Below, one piece after another: positions 47,739 to 56,603 of a stretch of DNA of 64,000 bases. Both the position numbers and the translations under genes were made by a program. Numbering within the stretch: the first letter of the stretch is position 1; every line of letters begins with the position of its first letter. The notes under the pieces were generated by a model. It did no database searches. It saw nothing but the letters and a program-made list of their open reading frames with translations, and had not been told where the DNA came from. The DNA lies in assembly GCF_000971195.1 (NCBI RefSeq), contig NZ_BBLZ01000004.1, forward strand, positions 124,001-188,000, written 5' to 3'. Origin of the DNA: Demequina soli (GTDB lineage: Bacteria; Actinomycetota; Actinomycetes; Actinomycetales; Demequinaceae).

Positions 47739-48976
47739 GCGTCGACGTGATCGCGCTGGTCGAGCAGGCGCTCGAGGAGCTGCGCGCGGGCAAGCCCGTG
47801 CTCGTGTCCGACTCGCGCGACCGCGAGGACGAGGCCGACTTCATCATGGCCGCGCAGACCGCGACCGCTGACTGGGTCGCCTGGGGCATCCGCCACTCGT
47901 CGGGCTACCTGTGCGCGCCCATGCCCACCGAGCGCGCCGACGCGCTGAGCCTGCCGCTCATGGTGCCCTCGAGCCAGGACCCGCGCCGTACCGCGTACAC
48001 GGTGTCCGTGGACGCCGCCGTCGGCGTCACCACGGGCATCTCCGCGGCGGACCGCACCACCACCCTCAAGGTGCTGGCGAACCCCGACGCCACCGCGGAG
48101 GACCTCATCCGTCCCGGCCACGTGCTGCCGCTGCGCGCCGTGCCCGGGGGAGTGCTGCATCGTCCCGGCCACACCGAGGCGTGCGTGGATCTGTGCCGCC
48201 TGGCGGGCCTCGAGCCCGTGGGTGTGATCGGTGAGATGGTGAACGACGACGGCACGATGATGCGTCAGGGTGACACCACCGCGATCGCGGAGCGCGACGG
48301 CCTGACCTTCCTCACCATCGCCGACCTCATCGAATACCGCCGCGCCGTGGGCGACCAGCCGCCGCCGGTCGAGCCGCGCCCCGAGCGCGTGCTCCACGTG
48401 GGCTCCTCGCGCCTGCCCACCCGGCACGGCGAGGTCACCGCCCACGCGTACCGCGACGCCCGCACCGGCGACGAGCACGTCGCGCTCGTGGTCGAGCCCA
48501 AGGACGGCATCGTCCCCGTGGTCCGCGTGCACTCCGAGTGCCTCACGGGCGACGCGTTCGGCTCGCTGCGCTGCGACTGCGGCCCCCAGCTCGACGCCTC
48601 CATCGCACGGATCGTCGAGGAGGGCGGCGCGGTCGTGTACCTGCGCGGCCACGAGGGCCGCGGCATCGGCATCGCCGCGAAGATCCAGGCGTACGCGCTG
48701 CAGGACCAGGGCTACGACACCGTCGACGCGAACACCCACCTGGGACTGCCGGTCGACCGTCGCGAGTACGGCGCGGCCGCATCGATCCTGCACGACCTGG
48801 GCCTGACCCGGATCCGCCTGCTGACGAACAACCCGGCCAAGGTCGAGGGCCTGCGCGCCTCCGGCGTGGACTGCATCGAGCGCATCCCGCACCGCGTGGG
48901 CGCGCACCCCGAGAACGAGCACTACCTCCGCACCAAGGTCGAGCGGATGGGACACCTGTTGGGAGACAACGCATGA
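47735..48976 (+). CDS. ribBA: Bifunctional DHBP synthase / GTP cyclohydrolase II
   Basis: Catalyses both entry reactions to riboflavin. The 413-aa product has RibB at residues 1-205 and RibA at 210-413. RibB has [20 protein letters not shown] and HTEACVDL. Its acidic metal loop reads DREDEADF where the common form is DRENEGDL; the acidic residues are conserved but Asn and Gly are changed. RibA keeps all three zinc cysteines in [20 protein letters not shown] and [12 protein letters not shown] 47735 overlaps the ribE stop. Confidence 0.94.
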   Translation: MSVDVIALVEQALEELRAGKPVLVSDSRDREDEADFIMAAQTATADWVAWGIRHSSGYLCAPMPTERADALSLPLMVPSSQDPRRTAYTVSVDAAVGVTTGISAADRTTTLKVLANPDATAEDLIRPGHVLPLRAVPGGVLHRPGHTEACVDLCRLAGLEPVGVIGEMVNDDGTMMRQGDTTAIAERDGLTFLTIADLIEYRRAVGDQPPPVEPRPERVLHVGSSRLPTRHGEVTAHAYRDARTGDEHVALVVEPKDGIVPVVRVHSECLTGDAFGSLRCDCGPQLDASIARIVEEGGAVVYLRGHEGRGIGIAAKIQAYALQDQGYDTVDANTHLGLPVDRREYGAAASILHDLGLTRIRLLTNNPAKVEGLRASGVDCIERIPHRVGAHPENEHYLRTKVERMGHLLGDNA

Positions 48977-49437
48977 GCGGAGCCGGAGCACCGGCCGTCG
49001 AGGTCGACGCCCAGGGCATGACGGTTGAGATCGTCGCGAGCAGCTGGCACACCGAGGTCATGGACGGCCTGGTCGCGGGCGCGATCCGCGCCGCCGAGAA
49101 GGCGGGCGCGTCGTACCGCGTCACGCGTGTCCCGGGCGCGTTCGAGCTGCCCGTGGTCGCGGAGGCGCTCGCCCGCAAGGGAGCCGACGCGATCGCGTGC
49201 CTCGGCGTCGTGATCCGCGGCGGCACGCCGCACTTCGAGTACGTGTGCGACGCCGTCACCCGCGGACTCACCGACGTGGCGCGCACCCACGCGACGCCCG
49301 TGGGCTTCGGCATCCTCACCACCGACGACGACGCGCAGGCCCTCGACCGTGCCGGCCTGCCCGGATCCAGCGAGGACAAGGGCGCCGAGGCCGTCGAGGC
49401 GGCCCTCGCGACCGCCGCGGTGCTGAAGGGCCTGTAA
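48973..49437 (+). CDS. ribH: 6,7-dimethyl-8-ribityllumazine synthase
   Basis: Penultimate step of riboflavin synthesis; assembles into pentamers or capsids. The 154-aa product has [29 protein letters not shown] (with the catalytic His shortly after, in the family) and [21 protein letters not shown] 48973 overlaps the ribBA stop. It ends the operon. Confidence 0.95.
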   Translation: MSGAGAPAVEVDAQGMTVEIVASSWHTEVMDGLVAGAIRAAEKAGASYRVTRVPGAFELPVVAEALARKGADAIACLGVVIRGGTPHFEYVCDAVTRGLTDVARTHATPVGFGILTTDDDAQALDRAGLPGSSEDKGAEAVEAALATAAVLKGL

Positions 49438-49444
49438 CCGCCCC

Positions 49445-49450
49445 TAGGCT
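49445..49450 (+). promoter_or_regulatory. -10 box for leaderless alpha-galactosidase
   Basis: TAGGCT lies 6 nt before ATG 49457. Confidence 0.5.
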
Positions 49451-49456
49451 CGGGGC

Positions 49457-51598
49457 ATGGACACCGACGTTCTCCATCTCCGCGCCTCCGGCGTGTCCGT
49501 GCTGCTCGACCTGAGCGACGGCCGCCTGCCCCGGATCGCCCACTGGGGCGCCGACCTCGGGAGCCTGTCCGACGAGGCCGCCGCGGCGCTGGTGAGCACG
49601 GGTCGCGGCGGCTTCGCCTTCGGCGGGCTCGACTCGGCGCACGCCGTGTCGGTGCTGCCCGAGCACTCCTACGGATGGCTGGGCACGCCCGGGCTCGAGG
49701 GCTCGCGCGCGGGCCGCGACCACTCGACGCGCTTCGTCGTGACGGACGTCGCGCGCACCCCGGACGGCGTCGAGGTCACGGCGGACGATGCGGACGCCGC
49801 CCTGCGCGTGCGGGTCGACATCGAGCTGCTCGCCTCAGGCCTGCTGCGCGCTCGCGCGACGCTCACGAGCCTCGGCGGAGAGCCCTACGAGGTGAGTGCG
49901 CTCGCGCCGATGCTGCCCGTGCCGCCCGTCGCGGCGGAGCTGCTCGACTTCACGGGCCGCTGGCTGCGCGAGCGCACCCCGCAGCGCACCCCGTTCACGG
50001 TGGGCACGCGCCTGCGCGAGTCCCGCGCGGGCAAGCCCGGCCACGATTCGGCCTTCCTGGTGGCGGCCGGCACGCCCGCATTCGGGTTCGCGCGGGGGGA
50101 GGTGTGGATGGCGCACGTCGCCTGGTCCGGCAACGTCCGCACCCTCGCCGAGCGCGGCCGCGCGGGCGACTCCCTCATCGGCGGCGGGGAGCTGCTCCTG
50201 CCCGGCGAGGTGCGCCTCGCGGCGGGGGAGTCCTACGCGTCGCCGTGGGTCTACGGCGCGTACGGCGCGACCGGCCTCGACGAGGCCTCCGCCCGCGTCC
50301 ACCGGTGGCTGCGCGCCAGGCCCGAGCACCCGCATCGTCCCCGGCCCGTCACCGTCAACACGTGGGAGGCCGTCTACTTCGATCACGACCACGCGCGCCT
50401 GCTCGCGCTCGCCGACGCGGCCGCGGCCGTGGGCGCCGAGCGGTTCGTGCTCGACGACGGCTGGTTCCGCCACCGCCGCGCCGACAACGCGGGCCTGGGC
50501 GACTGGCACGTCGACGAGGGCGTCTACCCCGACGGGCTGGGCTTCCTCGCGGACCACGTGCGCGGCCTGGGGCTCGAGTTCGGGCTGTGGGTCGAGCCCG
50601 AGATGATCAACCCCGACTCCGACCTCGCGCGCGCCCACCCCGAGTGGATCGCGCAGGCCGGGCACGGCCGGCTCCCGCTCGAGGAGCGCCACCAGCAGGT
50701 GCTCGACCTCACCCACGCCGACGCGTACGCGTCCATCGAGGAGCGCCTCCACGCGCTCGTCGCGGAGCTGCGTCCCGCCTACCTCAAGTGGGATCACAAC
50801 CGCGTGCTGCTCGAGGCGGGGTCGTCGGCCACCGGCCGGCCCATCGTCCGCGAGCAGACCCTCGCGTTCTACCGCCTCATCGACGGGCTCAGGGAGGCGT
50901 TCCCCGGCCTCGAGATCGAGTCGTGCTCCGGCGGCGGCGCGCGCATCGACCTCGAGGTGCTCGGGCGCACCGACCGCGTGTGGGCCTCCGACTGCAACGA
51001 CCCGCTCGAGCGCCAGTCCATCCAGCGGTGGACGCAGCTGCTCGTGCCGCCGGAGATGATCGGCGCCCACGTGGGCCCGCCCGCCGCGCACACCACCGGC
51101 CGCACGGCGTCGCTCGGCTTCCGCTTCGCGACGGCGTTGTTCGGTCACCTGGGGCTCGAGTGGGACGTGACGGCGGACGATGCGGTGGCGGCGCGGGACG
51201 AGATCGCCGCCTGGGTGGCGCTCCACAAGACCCTGCGGCCGGTGCTGCACGGCGGCACCGTGGTGACCACGGACCTGGCCGACGACGCGTACGCGGTCCA
51301 CGGCGTCGTGGCGGAGGACCTGAGCGAGGCCGTCTACTCGATCGCGGCGCTGCGCCTGCCCCTGACCGCGGAGGCGGGCCCCGTGCGGCTCGGCGGGCTC
51401 GACGCCGACGCGTCGTACGAGGTCGGGGTGCTCGTCCCGGACGCCGGGGGCGAGGCGCCCGGGCGCGCGCTGCCCGCCTGGTGGGGGCGCACGGTGACGC
51501 TCACCGGCCGCGCGCTCGCCGTGCGCGGCGTCCAGGTGCCGGCGCTGCCCCCGGAGGACGCCGTGCTGCTGCGCGCCCGCCGGGTCGGGGACCGATGA
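49457..51598 (+). CDS. Alpha-galactosidase, glycoside hydrolase family 36
   Basis: Hydrolyses terminal alpha-galactosides such as melibiose or raffinose. The 713-aa product has an N-terminal beta-supersandwich domain (residues about 1-290), a TIM barrel and a C-terminal beta domain. The nucleophile is in YLKWDHNR (Asp about residue 446) and the acid/base in WASDCNDPLERQ (Asp about residue 512). ESCSGGGARIDLEVL is a further GH36 signature. No signal peptide is seen, so imported oligosaccharides are the likely substrate, but no transporter is nearby. Confidence 0.93.
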   Translation: MDTDVLHLRASGVSVLLDLSDGRLPRIAHWGADLGSLSDEAAAALVSTGRGGFAFGGLDSAHAVSVLPEHSYGWLGTPGLEGSRAGRDHSTRFVVTDVARTPDGVEVTADDADAALRVRVDIELLASGLLRARATLTSLGGEPYEVSALAPMLPVPPVAAELLDFTGRWLRERTPQRTPFTVGTRLRESRAGKPGHDSAFLVAAGTPAFGFARGEVWMAHVAWSGNVRTLAERGRAGDSLIGGGELLLPGEVRLAAGESYASPWVYGAYGATGLDEASARVHRWLRARPEHPHRPRPVTVNTWEAVYFDHDHARLLALADAAAAVGAERFVLDDGWFRHRRADNAGLGDWHVDEGVYPDGLGFLADHVRGLGLEFGLWVEPEMINPDSDLARAHPEWIAQAGHGRLPLEERHQQVLDLTHADAYASIEERLHALVAELRPAYLKWDHNRVLLEAGSSATGRPIVREQTLAFYRLIDGLREAFPGLEIESCSGGGARIDLEVLGRTDRVWASDCNDPLERQSIQRWTQLLVPPEMIGAHVGPPAAHTTGRTASLGFRFATALFGHLGLEWDVTADDAVAARDEIAAWVALHKTLRPVLHGGTVVTTDLADDAYAVHGVVAEDLSEAVYSIAALRLPLTAEAGPVRLGGLDADASYEVGVLVPDAGGEAPGRALPAWWGRTVTLTGRALAVRGVQVPALPPEDAVLLRARRVGDR

Positions 51599-51612
51599 GG
51601 GATCAGGGCCGA

Positions 51613-51618
51613 TAGGCT
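51613..51618 (+). promoter_or_regulatory. -10 box for leaderless hisE
   Basis: TAGGCT lies 7 nt before GTG 51626. Confidence 0.5.
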
Positions 51619-51625
51619 GACCGGC

Positions 51626-51889
51626 GTGAAGACGTTCGAGAGCCTGTTCGAGGAACTGCAGCGACGCGCCGTGGAGCGCCCCGAGGGTTCGAGCACCGTG
51701 GCGATGCTCGACAAGGGCGTCCATGCCATCGGCAAGAAGCTGGTGGAGGAGGCCGCCGAGTCGTGGATGGCCTGCGAGTTCCAGACCGCCGACGAGGCGG
51801 CCGAGGAGATCTCCCAGCTCCTGTACTGGGCCCAGGTGATGATGGTCGCCAAGGGCCTCTCGCTCGACGACGTCTACAAGAACCTCTAG
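51626..51889 (+). CDS. hisE: Phosphoribosyl-ATP pyrophosphatase
   Basis: Second step of histidine synthesis. The 87-aa all-alpha NTP-PPase has [20 protein letters not shown] and [16 protein letters not shown] with the metal-binding glutamates. The usual KKIGEEAVE is KKLVEEAAE here. GTG 51626 has no Shine-Dalgarno, consistent with the leaderless promoter. It is followed 9 nt later by hisG, which encodes step one. Confidence 0.95.
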   Translation: MKTFESLFEELQRRAVERPEGSSTVAMLDKGVHAIGKKLVEEAAESWMACEFQTADEAAEEISQLLYWAQVMMVAKGLSLDDVYKNL

Positions 51890-51898
51890 GAGAGAGCC

Positions 51899-52741
51899 GT
51901 GCTCCGCATCGCCGTGCCCAACAAGGGCTCCCTGTCCGACCCCGCCATCGAGCTGCTCAAGGAGGCCGGCTACAAGCAGCGCCGCGACCCCCGTGAGCTC
52001 GTGATGGTGGACGAGCGCAACAACGTCGAGTTCTTCTTCCTGCGTCCCCGTGACGTCGCCGTCTACGTGGGCTCCGGCACGGTCGACGCCGGCATCACCG
52101 GCCGCGACCTGCTCATCGACTCGGGCGCCGACGCGGTCGAGCACCTCGAGCTCGGGTTCGGCGGCTCGACGTTCCGCTACGCGGCCGCGCCCGGCGTCGC
52201 CACGTCCATCCAGGACATCGAGGGCCAGCGCGTCGCGACCAGCTACCCGCGCCTGGTCGAGCAGCACCTCGCCTCGCACGGCGTGACCGCGCGCGTGGTC
52301 CGCCTCGACGGCGCCGTCGAGTCCTCGGTGCGACTCGGCGTCGCCGACGTGGTCGCGGACGTCGTGTCCACGGGCACCACGCTGCGCGCCGCGGGCCTCG
52401 AGATCTTCGGGGAGCCCATCCTGTCCTCCGAGGCGATCCTCATCCGCGCGCAGGACGCGCCGGCCGAGGACATCGCGATCGTCACGGGCCGCCTGCGCGG
52501 CGTGCTCACGGCCCGCCGGTTCGTGCTCGTCGACTACGACGTCCCCTCGGACCGCCTCGACGCGGCCATCGCCGTGAGCCCCGGCTTCGAGGCGCCCACG
52601 GTCACCCCGCTGCACGGCTCCGACTGGCACGCGGTGCGCGTCATGGTGCCGCGCGCCGAGATGAACCACATCATGGACGCCCTCTACGCGGTGGGGGCGC
52701 GCGCGATCCTCACCACCGAGCTGCTCGCGGTCCGCGTCTGA
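51899..52741 (+). CDS. hisG: ATP phosphoribosyltransferase, long form
   Basis: Committed step of histidine biosynthesis, feedback-inhibited by histidine. The 280-aa product is the long HisG form with a C-terminal regulatory ACT-like domain (from about residue 205). RIAVPNKGSL, the YVGSGTVDAGITGRDLL segment and the PRPP loop VVADVVSTGTTLRAAGL are visible. GTG 51899 follows AGGAGAGA. It shares one base with pafB. Confidence 0.95.
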   Translation: MLRIAVPNKGSLSDPAIELLKEAGYKQRRDPRELVMVDERNNVEFFFLRPRDVAVYVGSGTVDAGITGRDLLIDSGADAVEHLELGFGGSTFRYAAAPGVATSIQDIEGQRVATSYPRLVEQHLASHGVTARVVRLDGAVESSVRLGVADVVADVVSTGTTLRAAGLEIFGEPILSSEAILIRAQDAPAEDIAIVTGRLRGVLTARRFVLVDYDVPSDRLDAAIAVSPGFEAPTVTPLHGSDWHAVRVMVPRAEMNHIMDALYAVGARAILTTELLAVRV

Positions 52742-53718
52742 TGGCGCAGGTCTCCAAGCCGGAGCGCCTGCTCAACCTCATCATCGGGCTGTCGTCGACG
52801 CGGCACCGCCTCACGCGCGACCACATCCGCGACACGATCGAGGGCTACGAGCCGCTGCCCTTCGGAGCGTCCGAGGAGGACGTGCGCAAGGCCGAGCAGT
52901 CCTTCGAGCGCATGTTCGAGCGCGACAAGAAGGAGCTGCGCGAGCTGGGCGTGCCGATCGAGACCGTCGAGGACCCCGTCCACGGCGACGAGATCGGCTA
53001 CCGCATCCGCCCCGCCGAGGCGGCGATGCCGGCGCTCGACCTCACCGCGGCGGAGCTCGCGGTGCTGGGCATCGCGACCGACTACTGGCGCGGCGCCGTG
53101 CTCGGCGCGGACGCCACCCAGGCGGTCATGAAGCTTGCCTCGTCGGCGGAGCACGGCCCCCGCGTCGAGCTGCCGTTCGCGGCGCTGCCCGCCGTCGCGG
53201 GCGACGCGTTCGCGACGCTCGTCGAGGCCGTCGCCGACCGTCAGACCGTGCGCTTCGAGTACTCCTCCGTGAGCTCGGGCGCGGGCACCCGCACCATCGA
53301 GCCGTGGCGCGTGGTGCTGCGCGCCGGCATCGCGTACGTGATCGGCTTCGACCGCGACCGCGAGGCGCCCCGCACGTTCCGCGTGCAGCGCATCGGCGGC
53401 GCCGTCGCCCCCGTGGGCGAGACCGGCGCCTACACGATCCCGCAGGAGATCCCGCTCGGCGCGCTCGCCGAGAGCGATGACGTCCGCACCGCCCGCGTCG
53501 CGCTGCGCCCCGAGTCGGGCCACGCGCTGCGCCGCCGCGGCACCCCCGCGGGCGTCGACGGCGGCTGGGACCTCTACGACGTCGCGTACGCGCACGCCGA
53601 TGCGGTGGTCGCCGAGGTCCTCGCGCTCGCCGGCGGCGCGCGCATCGTCTCCCCGGCCGAGCTCGCTCAGGCCGTCGTCAAGGCCGCCACGGCGGCGCTG
53701 GAGGTGGAGCGTGGCTGA
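52741..53718 (+). CDS. pafB: WYL-domain transcriptional activator PafB
   Basis: Half of the PafBC regulator of the LexA-independent DNA-damage response in actinobacteria. The 325-aa product has an N-terminal winged helix (KPERLLNLIIGLSSTRHRLT), then a WYL domain (EPWRVVLRAGIAYVIGFD about residues 195-215) and a WCX C-terminal extension. ATG 52741 shares a base with the hisG stop. It overlaps pafC by 8 bp. Confidence 0.92.
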   Translation: MAQVSKPERLLNLIIGLSSTRHRLTRDHIRDTIEGYEPLPFGASEEDVRKAEQSFERMFERDKKELRELGVPIETVEDPVHGDEIGYRIRPAEAAMPALDLTAAELAVLGIATDYWRGAVLGADATQAVMKLASSAEHGPRVELPFAALPAVAGDAFATLVEAVADRQTVRFEYSSVSSGAGTRTIEPWRVVLRAGIAYVIGFDRDREAPRTFRVQRIGGAVAPVGETGAYTIPQEIPLGALAESDDVRTARVALRPESGHALRRRGTPAGVDGGWDLYDVAYAHADAVVAEVLALAGGARIVSPAELAQAVVKAATAALEVERG

Positions 53719-54619
53719 GCAGGCCCGCGACCGGCTCGTGCTGATGCTGGGCATCCTCACCTACGTCGAGCGCCACGGCGACACGCCGTTCTCCGACCTC
53801 GCCGAGCACTTCGGCGTGAGCGTCGACCAGGTCCGCGCGGACATCAACGCGCTGTGGCTCGCGTCCGAGCCGGGCGACTCGTGGTCGCCCATCGACTTCT
53901 CCGCCGACGCCTACGACTCCGACGTCGCCGCGCTCGTGCGCAACGACGGCGTGTCCCAGGTGCGGCTGTCGCCCCGCGAGGCGGTCGCGCTCGTGGGCGC
54001 GCTGTCGACCATGGGCGCGGCGGGCGCGCTGCCGGAGGCCGGCACGCAGGCCCTCGACAAGCTGCGCACGGCGCTGAGCGAGCCCGTCACCGTCATCGGC
54101 GACGACCACGTGGCGCCCGAGCTCCGCGAGGCGCTGCTGTCCGCCATCTCCCGGTACCGCCAGGCGCGCCTCGACTACACCGACGCGCAGGACCGGCGCA
54201 CCACCCGCATCGTCGACCCGCACCGCCTGGTCGTCATCGACGGCCACGCGTACCTCGAGTGCTTCTGCCGGCGCGCCGAGGACTACCGGGTGCTGCGCCT
54301 GGAGCGCATGGCGTCGGTCGAGGTGCTCGACGGCGCCGTCGAGCACCCGCCCACGGACAGCGCGGGCTTCAGCCTCACGCCCGCGTTCTCGGCGACGGTG
54401 CGCGTCGCGCGCGCCGGCCGGTTCGCGCTCGAGGACATGCCCGGCGTGCGCATCGAGGACGCGGAGGAGGACGTGATCGCGACGTTCGACGTGGCCGACG
54501 CCGCGTGGGTCGCGGGCCGCCTGCTGTCCGTCGCGCCGCACCTGCGTGAGATCCAGCCGAACCGCCTGGTCGACGCGCTCCACCGGCAGGCACGTTCGGT
54601 GCTTGACGTCCAGCGCTAG
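53711..54619 (+). CDS. pafC: WYL-domain transcriptional activator PafC
   Basis: Partner of PafB. The 302-aa product has an N-terminal helix-turn-helix (FSDLAEHFGVSVDQVRADI), a WYL domain (TRIVDPHRLVVIDGHAYLECF) and a WCX domain. GTG 53711 overlaps pafB. Proteasome genes (pup, dop, pafA), next to pafBC in many actinobacteria, are absent here; hisEG occupy the upstream position. Confidence 0.92.
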   Translation: MAEQARDRLVLMLGILTYVERHGDTPFSDLAEHFGVSVDQVRADINALWLASEPGDSWSPIDFSADAYDSDVAALVRNDGVSQVRLSPREAVALVGALSTMGAAGALPEAGTQALDKLRTALSEPVTVIGDDHVAPELREALLSAISRYRQARLDYTDAQDRRTTRIVDPHRLVVIDGHAYLECFCRRAEDYRVLRLERMASVEVLDGAVEHPPTDSAGFSLTPAFSATVRVARAGRFALEDMPGVRIEDAEEDVIATFDVADAAWVAGRLLSVAPHLREIQPNRLVDALHRQARSVLDVQR

Positions 54620-54622
54620 ACT
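54617..54622 (+). promoter_or_regulatory. Probable -10 box of tatA-tatC
   Basis: TAGACT at the end of pafC, flanked by two AGCGCT hexamers (54612-54617, 54624-54629). AAGGAG at 54644-54649 serves ATG 54659. Confidence 0.45.
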
Positions 54623-54658
54623 GAGCGCTCTCAGACCGCTTCGAAGGAGCATCCCCGC

Positions 54659-54880
54659 ATGGGCCGCAACGAGATCCTCATCGTCCTGCTGATCGTCCTG
54701 CTGCTGTTCGGCGCCCCGAAGCTGCCGCAGCTCGCGCGCTCGCTCGGCCAGTCGATGCGCATCCTCAAGGACGAGACCACCTCGCTCGCCGGCGACGACA
54801 AGCAGGCGGACAGCAAGGCCGCTGCCGAGGAGAAGCCCGCGGTGACGTCCGCGGACGAGCCGCGTGACGGCGACAAGTAG
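54659..54880 (+). CDS. tatA: Twin-arginine translocase subunit TatA
   Basis: Forms the Tat pore ring. The 73-aa product has a short transmembrane helix (residues about 5-18), the hinge FGAPKLPQLARSLG and an amphipathic helix (QSMRILKDETTSLAG), then a charged tail. A tatB gene is not seen; actinobacterial TatB is usually elsewhere. It overlaps the tatC frame by 17 bp if tatC starts at 54864. Confidence 0.95.
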   Translation: MGRNEILIVLLIVLLLFGAPKLPQLARSLGQSMRILKDETTSLAGDDKQADSKAAAEEKPAVTSADEPRDGDK

Positions 54881-55652
54881 GTCTCGCCGGAACAACCCCG
54901 ATGCTCGGATGCCGCTTGCCGAGCATCTGAGGGAGTTCCGCAAGCGGATCGTGCTGGCCGCCGTGGGCATCGCCCTCGGCATGGTGGCCGGCTGGTACCT
55001 CTACACGCCCGTCTTCGAGGCGCTGCAGAAGCCCGTGCTCGACGCGGCGCGGCAGGACGATGCGCTGGTCACCGTCAACTTCTCGGGCATCGCCACCGCG
55101 CTCGACATGCAGATCAAGATGTCGCTGGTGCTGGGCATCGTGGTGAGCGCGCCGTGGTGGCTGTACCAGCTGTGGGCGTTCGTCGCCCCCGGCCTGCACC
55201 AGCGCGAGCGGCGCTACACCTTCGCGTTCCTCGGCGCCGCGGTGCCGTTGTTCTTCTCCGGCGTCGCGTTCGGGTGGTGGGTGTTCCCGCGCGCCATCCG
55301 CGTGCTCACGGGCTTCACGCCCGACGGCGCGGCGAACTTCCTGGACGCCCAGCTGTTCATGACGTTCGCGATGCGGCTCATCCTCGCGTTCGGCCTCGCG
55401 TTCGTGTTCCCCGTGGTGATGGTCGCCCTCACGTGGACCCGCCTCGTGCGCGGGCGGACGTGGCTGCACGGCTGGCGATGGGCCGTGTTCCTCATCTTCC
55501 TCGCCGCCGCGATCCTCACGCCCACGCCGGACGCCGTGACGATGCTGTTCATGGCGGGGCCGATGGTGGTGCTGTACTTCTCCGCGGTCGGGATCTGCAT
55601 GCTGCGCGACCGGTCCTTCGAGCGCCGACAGGACCGTGAGGCCGTCGAGTGA
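54864..55652 (+). CDS. tatC: Twin-arginine translocase subunit TatC
   Basis: Receptor for twin-arginine signal peptides. The 262-aa product has six transmembrane helices and the conserved MPLAEHLREFRKRIV start segment, FVAPGLHQRERR and ILTPTPDAVTMLFMAGPM. GTG 54864 overlaps tatA; ATG 54909, immediately before PLAEHL, is a plausible alternative start giving 247 aa. GTGA overlap with the next gene. Confidence 0.95.
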   Translation: MTATSRSRRNNPDARMPLAEHLREFRKRIVLAAVGIALGMVAGWYLYTPVFEALQKPVLDAARQDDALVTVNFSGIATALDMQIKMSLVLGIVVSAPWWLYQLWAFVAPGLHQRERRYTFAFLGAAVPLFFSGVAFGWWVFPRAIRVLTGFTPDGAANFLDAQLFMTFAMRLILAFGLAFVFPVVMVALTWTRLVRGRTWLHGWRWAVFLIFLAAAILTPTPDAVTMLFMAGPMVVLYFSAVGICMLRDRSFERRQDREAVE

Positions 55653-56599
55653 GGACCATCGGGATCATCACCAATCCGACATCGGGGTCGGGTCGGGGCC
55701 TCAGGTGGGGCGTGGAGGCCAAGTCCGCGCTCGCCGCCGGCGGCCACCGCCTGGTCGACCTGTCCCGGGGCTCCTGGGCCGCGTCGTACGAGGCCGCGAT
55801 GGCGCATCGGTCCTCGCTCGACGCCCTGGTCGTGGTGGGCGGGGACGGCATGGTGCACCTGGGGCTGCAGGTGTGCGCCGAGACGGACCTGCCGCTGGGC
55901 ATCGTCGCGGCCGGGTCGGGCGACGACATCGCGTCGTCGGTCGGCCTGGTGCGCCACGACATCCCGGCCGCGATCGCCCGCATCGAGGCGGGCCTGCGCG
56001 GCGAGACGATCCGCGTCGACGTGGGCAAGGTCTCCGGCGACGCCGTGGAGGAGCCGGGCCGGCCGCGCTACTTCGGCGCAGTGCTGTCGGCCGGCCTCGA
56101 CGCCGAGGTCGCCTCCTACGCCCGCGGCCTCACGCATCCGCGCGGGCCGCTCAAGTACATGGTCGCGACCGCGGCCGTGCTGCCGCGCTTCCGCCCTTAC
56201 GGCGTCACCATCACCGCGGACGGCCGCACCTGGACCCAGACGTGCACGCTCGTGGCGGTCGCCAACGCGTCGGTGTTCGGCGGCGGGCTCATCCTGTCGC
56301 CCGAGTCGAGCATCGTCGACGGTCGGCTCGAGCTCGCGACCGCCGACGCGATGTCGCGCCGCCACGTGATGCGGTTGTTCCCCAAGCTGCGCGACGCCTC
56401 GCACGTGGGCGACCCGCGCGTGACCATCCAGCAGGTCGACTCCGTCACCCTCACGCCGCACCCGGCGGGAGGGCCCCTGCCCGCCGCGTTCGCGGACGGG
56501 GAGCTCGTGGGAGCCGCGCCCGTCACCATCACCGTCGCCCCGTCGTCGCTGACGGTGCTCGGCGGTCGCGTGCCGGCGCCCGGAGGCACAGTAGCCTGA
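55649..56599 (+). CDS. Diacylglycerol kinase family lipid kinase
   Basis: Cytoplasmic DgkB-like lipid kinase. The 316-aa product begins RTIGIITNPTSGSGRG (nucleotide-binding lysine region) and has the catalytic glycine-rich loop VVVGGDGMVHLGLQ, with Met for the usual Thr in GGDGT. LGIVAAGSGDDIA replaces the typical GTGND (Ser for Thr, Asp for Asn). These are conservative but make strict substrate assignment unsafe. The GTG overlaps tatC. tatC-kinase-helicase is a conserved actinobacterial order. Confidence 0.9.
   Translation: MRTIGIITNPTSGSGRGLRWGVEAKSALAAGGHRLVDLSRGSWAASYEAAMAHRSSLDALVVVGGDGMVHLGLQVCAETDLPLGIVAAGSGDDIASSVGLVRHDIPAAIARIEAGLRGETIRVDVGKVSGDAVEEPGRPRYFGAVLSAGLDAEVASYARGLTHPRGPLKYMVATAAVLPRFRPYGVTITADGRTWTQTCTLVAVANASVFGGGLILSPESSIVDGRLELATADAMSRRHVMRLFPKLRDASHVGDPRVTIQQVDSVTLTPHPAGGPLPAAFADGELVGAAPVTITVAPSSLTVLGGRVPAPGGTVA
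56592..56597 (+). promoter_or_regulatory. -10 box for leaderless helicase gene
   Basis: TAGCCT lies 6 nt before ATG 56604, overlapping the end of the kinase gene. Confidence 0.5.
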
Positions 56600-56603
56600 C
56601 GGC

